From the NCBI GenBank assembly GCA_029213195.1, contig JARGNI010000005.1, forward strand, positions 62,001-126,000: a stretch of 64,000 nt of DNA, read 5' to 3'. The DNA is from Verrucomicrobiales bacterium. Its GTDB lineage: Bacteria > Verrucomicrobiota > Verrucomicrobiia > Verrucomicrobiales > DEV007. Both the position numbers and the translations under genes were made by a program. Under the pieces are notes generated by a model, which saw nothing but the letters and a program-made list of their open reading frames with translations, was not told the origin of the DNA and did no database searches. Shown here one piece after another: positions 7,859 to 16,849 of the stretch (its first letter is position 1; each line of letters starts with the position of its first letter).

Positions 7859-10528
7859 ATGACTCACTACCCCCTTTCCTCCCAAAACGATCCTGAATCG
7901 ACACGGCTCCGGCTTGATCCCTCTCGCCGGACCAATTGGAAGCTCTGGGGGCCCTATCTTTCGGAGCGGCAATGGGGAACGGTGCGCGAAGACTACTCGG
8001 CCGATTCGGATGCATGGAGAAGTTTTCCTCGCGAGCATGCGCCGTCACGGGCCTACCGCTGGGGCGAAGACGGACTCATGGGATGGACCGATCGCTACGG
8101 CCGTCTCTGTTTTTCCCTCTCGCTCTGGAACGGACAGGACAAGATCCTCAAGGAACGCCTCTTCGGACTCACAAATCACGAGGGCAATCACGGAGAAGAC
8201 GTCAAGGAACTCTACTACTACCTGGATTCCACCCCGACCCATTCCTATGCGCGCTCTCTCTACAAGTATCCACAAGCAGCCTTCCCCTACGACGATTTGA
8301 TCCAAACCAATCAGAAGCGCTCGCGGGATGAACCGGAGTATGAACTCGAAGACACAGGGGTGCTGGACGAGAATCGATTCTTCGATGTAACTGTAATCTA
8401 TGCCAAGGAAAGCCCGGAGGACCTGCTCATCGAAATCCTGGTCACCAACCATGGCCCGGATGCCACTCCGATCAGCCTCCTCCCTACCATCTGGTTCCGC
8501 AACACATGGAGTTGGGGACGCGAAGGCGAGGACATGACGAGCAAGCCGGAGATTCGGCTGGAAGACGGGAAACTGATCACCCGGCATGATACCCTCCCTC
8601 CCTACCAGTTCTTGGCCGAGGAGGCAGACGAAATTTGGCTGACCGACAACGAGACAAATCCTGAGCTTTGGGGGAAAGCGAAGAAGAAGGTCGAAGGCTA
8701 CGGAAAAAAGGATGCCTTTGCGAAGGCTCTGCTCGAAGGGAACAAAGAAGCTCTCCTCTCAGATGGATGCGGGACCAAGGCCGCGGCGATGATCACCACA
8801 GAGATCCCGAGCGGAGAGTCCAAACGCTATCGATTTCGCCTCTCCAGGCTGGAGGAAGCGCCGCGTCCGCAGGATAGTTTTGGCGAGGCTTTCACTCGCA
8901 CTCTCGAGCTTCGGAAAGAAGAAGCCGACCAGTTCTACGATGCGAGACATCCGGTAGAGCTCTCCGAAGCCAAGACTGAAATCCTTCGCCAGTCCTACGC
9001 GGGACTCCTCTGGACCAAGCAATTCTACCATTTCATCGTCAACGACTGGCTCGACGGGGATCCCGGCAACCCCGCACCGCCTCAGCGAAAGCATGGTCGG
9101 AACAGCCACTGGAGCCATCTCTTCAACCGGGATATCATCAGTATGCCCGACAAATGGGAGTATCCTTGGTATGCCGCCTGGGATCTCGCCTTTCACGCTC
9201 TCCCTCTTGCCGAGATCGATCCCCATTTTGCGAAACGACAGCTGCGGCTTTTCCTGCGGGAGTGGTATATGCATCCCAATGGACAAATTCCTGCCTACGA
9301 GTGGAATTTCAGCGATGTGAATCCCCCCGTCCACGCCTGGGCAGTCTGGCGAGTCTACAAGATTGCCGCGGCGCGGGGAGATCGGGATCTCTCCTTCCTC
9401 GCTTCCTGTTTTCAAAAGCTCCTCATGAACTTCACCTGGTGGGTCAACCGCAAGGACCCGGAAGGAAACAGCCTCTTCTCCGGAGGATTTCTCGGCCTCG
9501 ACAATATCGGAGTCTTCGACCGATCCGAGGGCATCCCTTTCGGAGCGACTCTCGAGCAGGCCGATGGAACCGGCTGGATGGCCTTCTACTGCACGACCAT
9601 GCTCGCCATGGCGATTGAGCTTGCCGAGGAGGACAAGGCCTATGAGGACCTTGCATCGAAGTTCTTCGAGCACTTTGTCACCATCACCCTGGCGATGAAT
9701 GGACACGGGCGTCACCACGGGCTCTGGTGTGAAGAAGAGGGCTTCTACTACGACTGGCTCGTCGATTCGAAGAAGAAACGCCGCCCCCTCGCGGTGCGTT
9801 CGCTCGTCGGTCTCCTCCCCATGATCGCCGTGGAGATTCTCGATCAGGATCATCTTGAGCCGCTTTCGGGATTCCGCGAGCGAACCGACTGGTTTCTTCG
9901 CTACCGCCCCCACCTCGCGGAGTCGGTTTCCTCCCTCGATGAGAATGGGACTCGTCGCCTCCTCTCCTGCTGCTCCAAGGAACGACTGAGAAAAATTCTG
10001 ACCTTTCTCTTCGACGAGGAAGAATTCCTTTCCCCCTACGGCATTCGATCGCTTTCGAAATACCATGAGAAACATCCGTTCTCCGTTGATATCGAAGGCG
10101 GCATTCACACGGTCGAATACACTCCAGGGGAATCCGATTCTCCGATGTTCGGAGGGAACTCGAACTGGCGTGGACCGATCTGGTTCCCGATGAACTATCT
10201 TCTCATCGAAGCGCTCGAACGATACCACCATTTCTATGGCGACGAGTTTCAAGTCGAGTTCCCAACCGGTTCAGGCGATTTCATCCATCTGAAGGAAGCA
10301 GCACGAAGAATCAGCGAACGCCTTGTCAGCCTCTTCGATCACCACCCCGAAGGTTCCCGTCCCAGCCATGGAGATTCGCGACTCCACGCCAAGGGGGAAG
10401 TCGGTGAGGACTTGATCCACTTTTACGAGTATTTTCACGCCGAAACCGGAGAAGGTCTCGGAGCCAGTCACCAGACCGGCTGGACCTCGCTGGTAAGCCG
10501 TCTCATCCACAAAAATGACTTCGGCTGA
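7859..10528 (+). CDS. GH63-like (MGH1-type) glycoside hydrolase, cytoplasmic
   Basis: A protein of 889 residues with no signal peptide. The C-terminal two-thirds is an (alpha/alpha)6-barrel of the glucosidase I/mannosylglycerate hydrolase type. Key signatures are NRDIISMPDKWEYPWYAAWD with LAFH following, YEWNFSDVNPPVHAWA, and the late SNWRGPIWFPMNYLL segment typical of GH63. The N-terminal third (RTNWKLWGPYLSERQWGTVRED) is the beta-rich domain seen in large bacterial members. The likely role is hydrolysis of glucosyl or mannosyl-glycerate type compounds; the substrate is inferred only. The start chosen (MTHYPLSSQ) fits the family better than an in-frame upstream start at 7802. The 7720-7858 leader holds a CTGTC/GACAG small repeat and no other gene. 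Confidence 0.87.
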   Translation: MTHYPLSSQNDPESTRLRLDPSRRTNWKLWGPYLSERQWGTVREDYSADSDAWRSFPREHAPSRAYRWGEDGLMGWTDRYGRLCFSLSLWNGQDKILKERLFGLTNHEGNHGEDVKELYYYLDSTPTHSYARSLYKYPQAAFPYDDLIQTNQKRSRDEPEYELEDTGVLDENRFFDVTVIYAKESPEDLLIEILVTNHGPDATPISLLPTIWFRNTWSWGREGEDMTSKPEIRLEDGKLITRHDTLPPYQFLAEEADEIWLTDNETNPELWGKAKKKVEGYGKKDAFAKALLEGNKEALLSDGCGTKAAAMITTEIPSGESKRYRFRLSRLEEAPRPQDSFGEAFTRTLELRKEEADQFYDARHPVELSEAKTEILRQSYAGLLWTKQFYHFIVNDWLDGDPGNPAPPQRKHGRNSHWSHLFNRDIISMPDKWEYPWYAAWDLAFHALPLAEIDPHFAKRQLRLFLREWYMHPNGQIPAYEWNFSDVNPPVHAWAVWRVYKIAAARGDRDLSFLASCFQKLLMNFTWWVNRKDPEGNSLFSGGFLGLDNIGVFDRSEGIPFGATLEQADGTGWMAFYCTTMLAMAIELAEEDKAYEDLASKFFEHFVTITLAMNGHGRHHGLWCEEEGFYYDWLVDSKKKRRPLAVRSLVGLLPMIAVEILDQDHLEPLSGFRERTDWFLRYRPHLAESVSSLDENGTRRLLSCCSKERLRKILTFLFDEEEFLSPYGIRSLSKYHEKHPFSVDIEGGIHTVEYTPGESDSPMFGGNSNWRGPIWFPMNYLLIEALERYHHFYGDEFQVEFPTGSGDFIHLKEAARRISERLVSLFDHHPEGSRPSHGDSRLHAKGEVGEDLIHFYEYFHAETGEGLGASHQTGWTSLVSRLIHKNDFG

Positions 10529-10637
10529 AAGTTGCTCCAACCGCACAAGATATCTGTTTTCAGTTTTTTTAGATCCACCACATTTTAAACTACATCCATA
10601 TTTTCTGGAGAATTCTCCGCGTGTGGAAAAGCCTTGT

Positions 10638-10686
10638 GCCCCATATGTTGTGGTGTTTTTGCCATTGACACCCCAACATCTAGTTG
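10638..10686 (+). promoter_or_regulatory. Two candidate NrdR boxes around a TTGACA -35 element
   Basis: Box 1 (10638-10653, GCCCCATATGTTGTGG) and box 2 (10671-10686, CCCCAACATCTAGTTG) both resemble the NrdR-box pattern CxAtATxTxGtg. Their starts are 33 bases apart, about three helical turns, as known for NrdR tandem boxes. A perfect -35 hexamer TTGACA lies at 10665-10670 between them, so box 2 would fall in the promoter spacer. No convincing -10 was found. Autorepression of nrdR is inferred. Confidence 0.48.
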
Positions 10687-10703
10687 CAACTCTTATTCGC
10701 GAG

Positions 10704-10717
10704 TCGCAAATTTGCGA
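10704..10717. repeat. Perfect 14-bp palindrome upstream of nrdR
   Basis: TCGCAAATTTGCGA is its own reverse complement and lies 11 bases before the nrdR start codon, within the probable leader. It could be an operator for a dimeric regulator or part of the promoter -10 region. Its AT-rich centre is consistent with protein binding; no regulator can be named. Confidence 0.45.
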
Positions 10718-10728
10718 TTCATAGGAGG

Positions 10729-11232
10729 ATGCGCTGCGTAAAATGTCATAGCCTTGAGGACAAGGTGATCGATTCGAGATTGGCCAAAGATGGCTTCTCG
10801 ATCCGTCGTCGTCGCGAATGCCTGGATTGTGGACATCGATTCACAACGTATGAACAGGTCGAGAGACGAGATGTGCTCGTCATCAAGCGAGATGGCACCC
10901 GAGAGCCTTTCAAGCGAGAGAAGCTCCTCAGCGGACTCATCAAGGCCTGCGAAAAGCGTCCCGTTTCCCTTGAAACACTGGAAACGGCCGTCGACGAGAT
11001 CGTCAACGAGCTGACCTCGGAGAATTTGAAAGAAATCCCCAGCCGCATGATCGGGCCCAAGGTCATGTCACGGCTGCAGGGAATCGATCCCGTAGCCTTT
11101 GTTCGCTACGCTTCGGTCTATCGTCAATTCCAGGATGTCGGCGAATTCAGCGAGGTCATTCAGTCGCTGGAGAATGCTCCCATCGACAGCCTACTGCAGC
11201 CCGATCTGTTCGAGTCCGGGCAGAAGAACTGA
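10729..11232 (+). CDS. nrdR: Transcriptional regulator NrdR
   Basis: A 167-residue repressor of ribonucleotide reductase genes in the cytoplasm. The N-terminal zinc ribbon has Cys3, Cys6, Cys31 and Cys34 (CVKC and CLDC) and the invariant DSRLAKDG, IRRRRECLDCGHRFTTYE region. The ATP-cone domain follows (VIKRDGTREPFKREKL through DPVAFVRYASVYRQF). NrdR senses ATP/dATP and binds NrdR boxes. The ATG at 10729 gives the family's canonical N-terminus; AGGAGG immediately abuts it, so the spacing is unusually short. Ribonucleotide reductase genes are not in this window. The gene probably leads an operon with the following two genes. Confidence 0.96.
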   Translation: MRCVKCHSLEDKVIDSRLAKDGFSIRRRRECLDCGHRFTTYEQVERRDVLVIKRDGTREPFKREKLLSGLIKACEKRPVSLETLETAVDEIVNELTSENLKEIPSRMIGPKVMSRLQGIDPVAFVRYASVYRQFQDVGEFSEVIQSLENAPIDSLLQPDLFESGQKN

Positions 11233-11299
11233 CGCGCTGCCTCCCTGCTTTCCACACAAAACACAGACAAACACAACCCGAACCGTTCCCACCACACTC

Positions 11300-11863
11300 A
11301 TGATTGCCCTTCCGCAAGCCATGCCCTTCATCCGTATCGGCGCGACCTCTCTGGCGCTCTGCCGAACCGATTGGCTCACTCAAACTCTCACCAATGCCAC
11401 AGAAGGAACCGATGTTCCCGAATGGATGGCACAGGATATCTCTCGCGGAGTCGAGAGCTTCCTGACCAAGCACTATAAAGGTACGGTCATCGACTCGGCT
11501 GATCTTTTTGCCCGAATCGAGAAGACCCTCGCCAGCCTGGGACTCAACGATGTGGCGGCCAATATCGACAAGACTCCTCCCCCCGTTCGAGTCTCACTGA
11601 GCGAATTGGCTCGCCGTGCCGGCACTGGTTACGAACTCGCCTTTTTCCAGCTTCTCGAAGATCAACTCCGGTCAGCCACCGCGGGTGGCGCTCAGCAAGT
11701 CGAGTGCCATGGAATGAAGAACTGCGTGCGACGCCTTTCCGCCTCCAAGAAATGGACCCGTCGCTGTGACCGACTCCAGGACGAGATCATCTCTTTCGTC
11801 GACCACACCCGGCAAAAGGTGACCTCGAATCGCCCCGAGGTGAAACTTCTGATCGCTTCCTGA
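11300..11863 (+). CDS. Unknown 187-residue protein between nrdR and the HIT gene
   Basis: The protein starts MIALPQAMPFIRIG and has no signal peptide or membrane helix. The segment WMAQDISRGVESFLTKHY followed by DLFARIEKTLASLGLNDVA resembles by eye the second half of ribonucleotide-reductase ATP-cone domains (two helices ending in LxxxGxxxVA). A C-terminal half of basic and cysteine-containing residues follows (VECHGMKNCVRRL). This resemblance is weak and unproven. It starts 67 bases after nrdR and ends nine bases before the HIT gene, which suggests one operon. The ATG at 11300 is used because the upstream extension overlaps nrdR. Confidence 0.8.
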   Translation: MIALPQAMPFIRIGATSLALCRTDWLTQTLTNATEGTDVPEWMAQDISRGVESFLTKHYKGTVIDSADLFARIEKTLASLGLNDVAANIDKTPPPVRVSLSELARRAGTGYELAFFQLLEDQLRSATAGGAQQVECHGMKNCVRRLSASKKWTRRCDRLQDEIISFVDHTRQKVTSNRPEVKLLIAS

Positions 11864-12217
<354 letters not shown>

Positions 12218-12247
12218 CAATTATCCCAGGATTTTCAAGATAACCGC

Positions 12248-12277
12248 TTGGAGGTTTGCCTTTTGCCGAGCTATGCT
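12248..12277 (+). promoter_or_regulatory. Candidate promoter for the RimB-like/rimK unit
   Basis: TTGGAG (12248-12253) and TATGCT (12272-12277) are separated by 18 bases. They lie just before the GTG start at 12283, so the leader would be very short or absent. The match is by eye. Confidence 0.42.
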
Positions 12278-12282
12278 GCGGG

Positions 12283-12735
12283 GTGCAAAAGGATTCCGAG
12301 TTACTTCCCGTTATTGGCTGGCGAGAGTGGCTCTCCATTCCCGCTCTGAATATCCCCCATATCAAGGCGAAGGTCGATACCGGGGCTCGCACCTCGGCGA
12401 TCCACGCCTTTTCGCTGGAGCGATACCACGACGACGATACGGAGCGCGTCCGATTTTCCGTGCATCCCAATCAGAACGACAACGACACGGTCATCGAGTG
12501 CGACGCGGCCATTGTCGGGGATCGCTCCGTGCGCGATTCCGGGGGGCATGAAGAGATTCGCCCTTTCATTCGAATCCCCGTCACCCTGGGTGAATTCACC
12601 TGGGAAATCGATTTCAGTCTGACGAGCCGGGACAACATGAAATTCCGAATGCTTCTTGGCCGGACCGCGATGGAAGGAAAGTTCCTCGTTCACCCCGGCC
12701 TCTCTTACTGCCAGAGCGAGGCGCCCTCTCGCTGA
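12283..12735 (+). CDS. Retropepsin-like aspartic protease, RimB/PF05618 type
   Basis: A 150-residue protein of the family once called ATP-dependent zinc protease and now related to RimB. The single-copy retropepsin motif is [14 protein letters not shown], with catalytic Asp32 in DTGA. The second hallmark near the C-terminus is [18 protein letters not shown]. The N-terminal [14 protein letters not shown] is also typical. RimB-type proteases are reported to act on the glutamate tail that RimK adds to ribosomal protein S6. A GTG start at 12283 is preferred: an upstream TTG would add nine residues overlapping the promoter-like sequence. It is 31 bases upstream of rimK and most likely co-transcribed. 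Confidence 0.9.
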   Translation: MQKDSELLPVIGWREWLSIPALNIPHIKAKVDTGARTSAIHAFSLERYHDDDTERVRFSVHPNQNDNDTVIECDAAIVGDRSVRDSGGHEEIRPFIRIPVTLGEFTWEIDFSLTSRDNMKFRMLLGRTAMEGKFLVHPGLSYCQSEAPSR

Positions 12736-12766
12736 ACCTCTCTTCCCTTTTCCGCCCTCAAACCTT

Positions 12767-13681
12767 ATGAAAATCGCCATTCTCTCTCGAAACAAACGAC
12801 TCTATTCCACCAACTCCCTCTTCGAGGCAGCCAAGGCACGGGGTCACGATGTGCGCGTCATCGACTATCTCAAATGCCACATGGAAATCACTTCGATGCG
12901 CCCGAGCATTTATCTCGGCGAGGAGAAACTGACCGGTTTCGACGCCATCATCCCCCGAATCGGAGCCTCTCGAACCTTTTTCGGATGCGCCGTGGTGCGT
13001 CAGTTCGAGATGATGAACGTCTACAGCCTGAATGAGTCGGTAGCGATCAGCAGATCACGAGACAAGCTGCGCAGCCTCCAACTGCTCGCCCGCCGAGGCA
13101 TTGGGCTCCCTGTGACCACCTTTGCCCACGATCCCCGCGCAACCGGTCATCTCGTAAAGCAAGTCGGTGGAGCTCCAGTCGTAATCAAGTTGCTTGAAGG
13201 CACCCAGGGAGTCGGAGTCGTTCTCGCAGAAACAGCCAAGGCCGCCGAGTCCGTAATTGAAGCCTTCCGCGGTCTCGACGCCAACATTCTTGCCCAGGAG
13301 TTCATCAAAGAAGCAGGCGGCGCAGACCTTCGTTGCTTCGTGGTCGGAGGCAAAGTCGTCGCTGCGATCAAGCGCCAGGGCAAGGAAGGCGAGTTCCGTT
13401 CCAATCTCCACCGAGGCGGATCCGCATCCGTCGTCAAGATCACCCCGGAAGAACGCTCCACTGCGACCCGAGCCGCAAAGATCATGGGGCTCAATGTCGC
13501 GGGCGTGGATCTCCTGCGATCGAACCACGGCCCTGTCGTCATGGAGGTGAACTCTTCCCCGGGGCTCGAAGGAATCGAGACCGCCACGGGAAAAGATGTC
13601 GCCGGATTGATTATCGATTTGATCGAGAAAGCCATTACCAAACCCGCAGCCACTCGCAATCGCACCAAGGGAAAAGGCTGA
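12767..13681 (+). CDS. rimK: RimK-family alpha-L-glutamate ligase
   Basis: A 304-residue ATP-grasp ligase, about the length of E. coli RimK. The start [20 protein letters not shown] and the pre-ATP-grasp segment [17 protein letters not shown] are typical. The ATP-grasp fold shows the [18 protein letters not shown] loop, [19 protein letters not shown], and the metal-binding end [20 protein letters not shown]. RimK adds glutamate residues to the C-terminus of ribosomal protein S6 in E. coli; related enzymes act on other acceptors, so the substrate here is inferred. The gene follows the RimB-like protease gene and is 25 bases before the AstE-like gene. Confidence 0.92.
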   Translation: MKIAILSRNKRLYSTNSLFEAAKARGHDVRVIDYLKCHMEITSMRPSIYLGEEKLTGFDAIIPRIGASRTFFGCAVVRQFEMMNVYSLNESVAISRSRDKLRSLQLLARRGIGLPVTTFAHDPRATGHLVKQVGGAPVVIKLLEGTQGVGVVLAETAKAAESVIEAFRGLDANILAQEFIKEAGGADLRCFVVGGKVVAAIKRQGKEGEFRSNLHRGGSASVVKITPEERSTATRAAKIMGLNVAGVDLLRSNHGPVVMEVNSSPGLEGIETATGKDVAGLIIDLIEKAITKPAATRNRTKGKG

Positions 13682-13706
13682 TCCACGGCTCCATTTCTCC
13701 TGCCTC

Positions 13707-14738
13707 ATGCACGAAGACCCCATTCAAATTGGAGATCAGAAATTCCTCCCCGGCGACCGCGGTCAGGTTGATCTCCCCATTGGCTCACTGATCGATTATC
13801 AGTCGGTCACGATGAATGTGCATGTGCACCGGGGAAAGAAGCCGGGTCCCGTACTTCTTCTCACCGCGGGGATCCATGGTGACGAAATCATCGGTGTGGA
13901 AATCCTTCGCCGATTGTTGAAATCAAAGCGCTTACGCTCTCTTCGCGGATCGCTGATCATCGTTCCCGTCGTCTGCATGCCTGCCTTCCTCGCACGAACT
14001 CGCTACCTGCCGGATCGTCGTGACCTGAATCGTCTCTTTCCCGGATCTCCGGACGGTTCGCTGGGCGGACGTCTGGCCGCCACCTTTGCCAATGAAGTGG
14101 TGACCCGCTCCGATTTTGCAATCGATTTTCACACGGGCGCTTCGGGTCGTCCGAACCTCCCCCAGATTCGCATTTCGCCCAACGAGCCGAAAAGCATGGA
14201 GTTGGCGAAGGCCTTCAAGCCGCCAGTCATCCTGGAGACAGGCCTTCGGGATGGATCCCTGCGTTCGACCTTCTCTAGAAATGGGATTCCTTCTCTCCTC
14301 TTCGAAGGAGGAGAAGCCTTTCGCCTCGATCCCGCAGCGGTTCGCTTCGGATTGCGGGGTGTCTACTCGGTCATGCAACACCTCGAGATGCTGCCCCCAT
14401 CTCGACGGAAAACGGAACCGAAAACCCGGACCGTCACCGCCTCGGGAACGAGTTGGGTCAGAGCCCCCCAGGGCGGCCTCTTCACTTCCCTCGTCGAACT
14501 AGGGAATGCGGTCACTCCCGGGGCCAAGCTTGGCCTCGTCGGCGATCCCTTTGGTCGACATGAGACCCCCGTAACCAGTGATCTCGAAGGAGTCATCATC
14601 GGGATGAATCGCGAAGCGACCGCTGACGAGGGCGACGCCCTTTTTCACATCGCAACTTTTTCCAATCCAGAACGCGCCGAGGCACACATTCAGCGCAGCG
14701 AGGAGATTTTGGAAGAGCACACTGCGCCTCTTCAGTAG
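13707..14738 (+). CDS. AstE/aspartoacylase-like zinc carboxypeptidase (M14-related)
   Basis: A 343-residue member of the succinylglutamate desuccinylase/aspartoacylase family. The zinc ligands are seen as His57 and Glu60 in TAGIHGDEIIG and His142 in FAIDFHTGASGR. RYLPDRRDLNRLFPG carries the substrate-binding arginines and asparagine. A C-terminal all-beta domain follows from about residue 240. Members cleave N-acyl amino acids or C-terminal residues. Because the gene closes a unit with a RimB-like protease and RimK, a role in processing glutamate-containing peptides is a fair inference but unproven. Confidence 0.9.
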   Translation: MHEDPIQIGDQKFLPGDRGQVDLPIGSLIDYQSVTMNVHVHRGKKPGPVLLLTAGIHGDEIIGVEILRRLLKSKRLRSLRGSLIIVPVVCMPAFLARTRYLPDRRDLNRLFPGSPDGSLGGRLAATFANEVVTRSDFAIDFHTGASGRPNLPQIRISPNEPKSMELAKAFKPPVILETGLRDGSLRSTFSRNGIPSLLFEGGEAFRLDPAAVRFGLRGVYSVMQHLEMLPPSRRKTEPKTRTVTASGTSWVRAPQGGLFTSLVELGNAVTPGAKLGLVGDPFGRHETPVTSDLEGVIIGMNREATADEGDALFHIATFSNPERAEAHIQRSEEILEEHTAPLQ

Positions 14739-14799
14739 GACATCAGTGGCCGCATCTGCGTGCTTGTGTCCCGAGCCCTGGAATGGTGAGATCAGCGGA

Positions 14800-16245
14800 A
14801 TGACGAACCGCCTTTTGATCCCCTGTCTGCTCTTATACAGCTTCTCTTCCTTCTCTCTCTGCGCGCAGGAAAAGGAAAATGCAAAACCCGATCCCCTCCG
14901 AACCGCCGGAGCCGCGACCCTGGAACGGATCGAGAATGCCGCGGAGTGGAGCTCCCTCTTCAACGGAAAAGATTTGTCTGGCTGGCAGGGAGACACGGAA
15001 AAATATGTCGTCGAAGATGGCGTTCTCGTCTGTCAAAAGGGAGGCAAGGTGCTCGAAACCGAGAAGCAGTACTCCGACTTTGTCTTTCGGTTTCAATTCA
15101 AGCTGACTGAGAGCGGGAACAATGGTTTAGGGATCCGGGTGCCTTCGGGCGGCCATGCCTCCCGGGATGGGATGGAACTGCAGATCCTCGATCATCGAGG
15201 GGATCGCTATCACCACGAAACCAAGGATGGGAAACGGATCTCCTGGCTCAAGCCATGGCAGGTCCATGGTTCCATCTACGGGGTTTATCCGGCCAGGACG
15301 GGGTATCTGAAACCTCTCGAGGAATGGAATGAGCAGGTCGTGCTCTGTATCGAGAGCCATCTCATGATCATCCTCAATGGAGCCGTCATCGTCGACACCG
15401 ACCTGAGCCAGCTCACCGCTCAAGATGGAAAGCGCCGCCCGGGACTCGACCGGAGGAGCGGACATATCCAGTTCGCGGGGCACAATGACCGCATCGAATT
15501 TCGCGGTATGGAGATCGCCGAGTTCGCCCCCTCTCCAACCTCTCCGAAAACAGATGCAGACAATACTCCGCCTGAAGGATTCGAGGCCCTCTTCAACGGC
15601 AAAGATCTCCAGGGATGGAAAGGACTCGCGCACAAGGACGCGAACAAGCGGCGGGAGTTGAAAGGAAAAGATCTAGCGGAAGCCCAGGCAGCGGCCGATG
15701 ACAGGATGAGAGAACATTGGAGTGTCGTCGAAGGCATCCTGACCTATGACGGAAATGGCGACAGCCTCTGCACGGATCGTGACTACGGTGACTTCGAGAT
15801 GTATGTCGATTGGAAGATCCCTCCCGGAGCCGACAGCGGCATCTATCTTCGGGGTACTCCCCAGATCCAGATTTGGGACCCCTGGGACCCGCGCACCAAG
15901 GACGGTCTCCCGGAAACGGCCGAGGGCTGGGTCGAAGCGTATCGGAATGGTCGCAATCTCGGATCCGGCGGGCTTTGGAACAACAAGCGAGCGAGCAACC
16001 GCCCCCTGAAACTGGCAGACAAAAAGCCGGGCGAGTGGAACACCTTCCTGATCCGCATGGTGGGCAATCAGGTCTCCATCTGGCTGAACGACACCCTCGT
16101 CGTCGATCGCACCGAACTCGAAAACTACTGGGATCGCGAAGGGGACCGCGATCTACCGCTCCCCCGAGCGGACCAGATCGAGCTGCAGCATCACGGCAGC
16201 GAACTGTTCTTCAAAAACCTCTACCTTCGCGAGCTGCCCTACTAA
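14800..16245 (+). CDS. Secreted protein with two DUF1080 domains
   Basis: A 481-residue protein with an N-terminal signal peptide (MTNRLLIPCLLLYSFSSFSL, then CAQEKEN). Two DUF1080 (3-keto-disaccharide hydrolase) domains follow. Each opens with the family hallmark, WSSLFNGKDLSGWQG (about residue 51) and FEALFNGKDLQGWKG (about 260). Conserved strands are FVFRFQFKLTESGNNGLGIR and its counterpart DFEMYVDWKIPPGADSGIYL. The fold is a jelly-roll lectin-like domain that in PVC bacteria is often paired with sugar metabolism. The start at 14800 was chosen because the upstream residues precede the signal peptide. A second, single-domain relative is at 33820-34413. Confidence 0.9.
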   Translation: MTNRLLIPCLLLYSFSSFSLCAQEKENAKPDPLRTAGAATLERIENAAEWSSLFNGKDLSGWQGDTEKYVVEDGVLVCQKGGKVLETEKQYSDFVFRFQFKLTESGNNGLGIRVPSGGHASRDGMELQILDHRGDRYHHETKDGKRISWLKPWQVHGSIYGVYPARTGYLKPLEEWNEQVVLCIESHLMIILNGAVIVDTDLSQLTAQDGKRRPGLDRRSGHIQFAGHNDRIEFRGMEIAEFAPSPTSPKTDADNTPPEGFEALFNGKDLQGWKGLAHKDANKRRELKGKDLAEAQAAADDRMREHWSVVEGILTYDGNGDSLCTDRDYGDFEMYVDWKIPPGADSGIYLRGTPQIQIWDPWDPRTKDGLPETAEGWVEAYRNGRNLGSGGLWNNKRASNRPLKLADKKPGEWNTFLIRMVGNQVSIWLNDTLVVDRTELENYWDREGDRDLPLPRADQIELQHHGSELFFKNLYLRELPY

Positions 16246-16264
16246 GCCCTAAACTCGTTCTCGC

Positions 16265-16849
16265 TCACCCGCTCTCTCCGCGTTCTTTTCCGTAAATGAA
16301 CCAGAGATTCCGAATGTAGATGAACCAACCCGTGCTCTGGCCGAGAAAGCCAATGATCTCCCAGCGCCAGATGAAGTAGACCATCAGCATGGAGGAACCG
16401 AGGAGGCTGAGCCACCAGAAGATGGGCGGAACGACAGAGGACCGCGCCTTCTCGCTGGCATACCACTGCGCCACCATCCTCCCCATGAAAACCGCCTGGC
16501 CAAGAAACCCGAAAACGACCCAGGCGACTCCCGTGAAGGAGGTCACGTCAAGCAGTCGGAAATACCACGGCAAGTCTCTCTGGCGACGCAGCAATTCCTC
16601 ATAGAACTCGTCTGCGGTCAGCTCGGGGTCCCCTTCTTCCCATCCGAAAAATCGCGCTCGTGGGATTCCGTCTTCTCCCGGGATCACGGAGATGGTGGAA
16701 ATCCGGTCGGAAAGGTTGAACGGGGGCCGCACCGGATCCCCGGGAGAGCCGACCCAGCCCAACTGCAGAAGGACGAACCAACCCAGAGCAGGCAGGAGGA
16801 GGAGAATCCCCGCTGCAGCGAGAACTTGTTTGCGACTGAATTTCTTCAT
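16265..16849 (-). CDS. Lipid A biosynthesis N-terminal-domain-like membrane protein
   Basis: A 194-residue membrane protein. The C-terminal 95 residues match the LAB_N domain: FLGQAVFMGRMVAQWYASEK, FWWLSLLGSSMLMVYFIWR, then WFIYIRNLWFIY. An additional N-terminal helix (about residues 10-32) precedes a soluble loop containing IPRARFFGWEEGDPELT. LAB_N domains occur fused to lipid-A-disaccharide synthase or alone; here it is alone, and its biochemical role is unknown. Its start codon overlaps the stop of the upstream gene (ATGA), so they are translationally coupled. Confidence 0.82.
   Translation of the reverse strand: MKKFSRKQVLAAAGILLLLPALGWFVLLQLGWVGSPGDPVRPPFNLSDRISTISVIPGEDGIPRARFFGWEEGDPELTADEFYEELLRRQRDLPWYFRLLDVTSFTGVAWVVFGFLGQAVFMGRMVAQWYASEKARSSVVPPIFWWLSLLGSSMLMVYFIWRWEIIGFLGQSTGWFIYIRNLWFIYGKERGESG

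Noticed and set aside
8759-10252. A 497-residue leftward open frame opposite the GH63-like gene
   Set aside because: Antisense to a gene with strong family motifs; no domain or ribosome binding site of its own.
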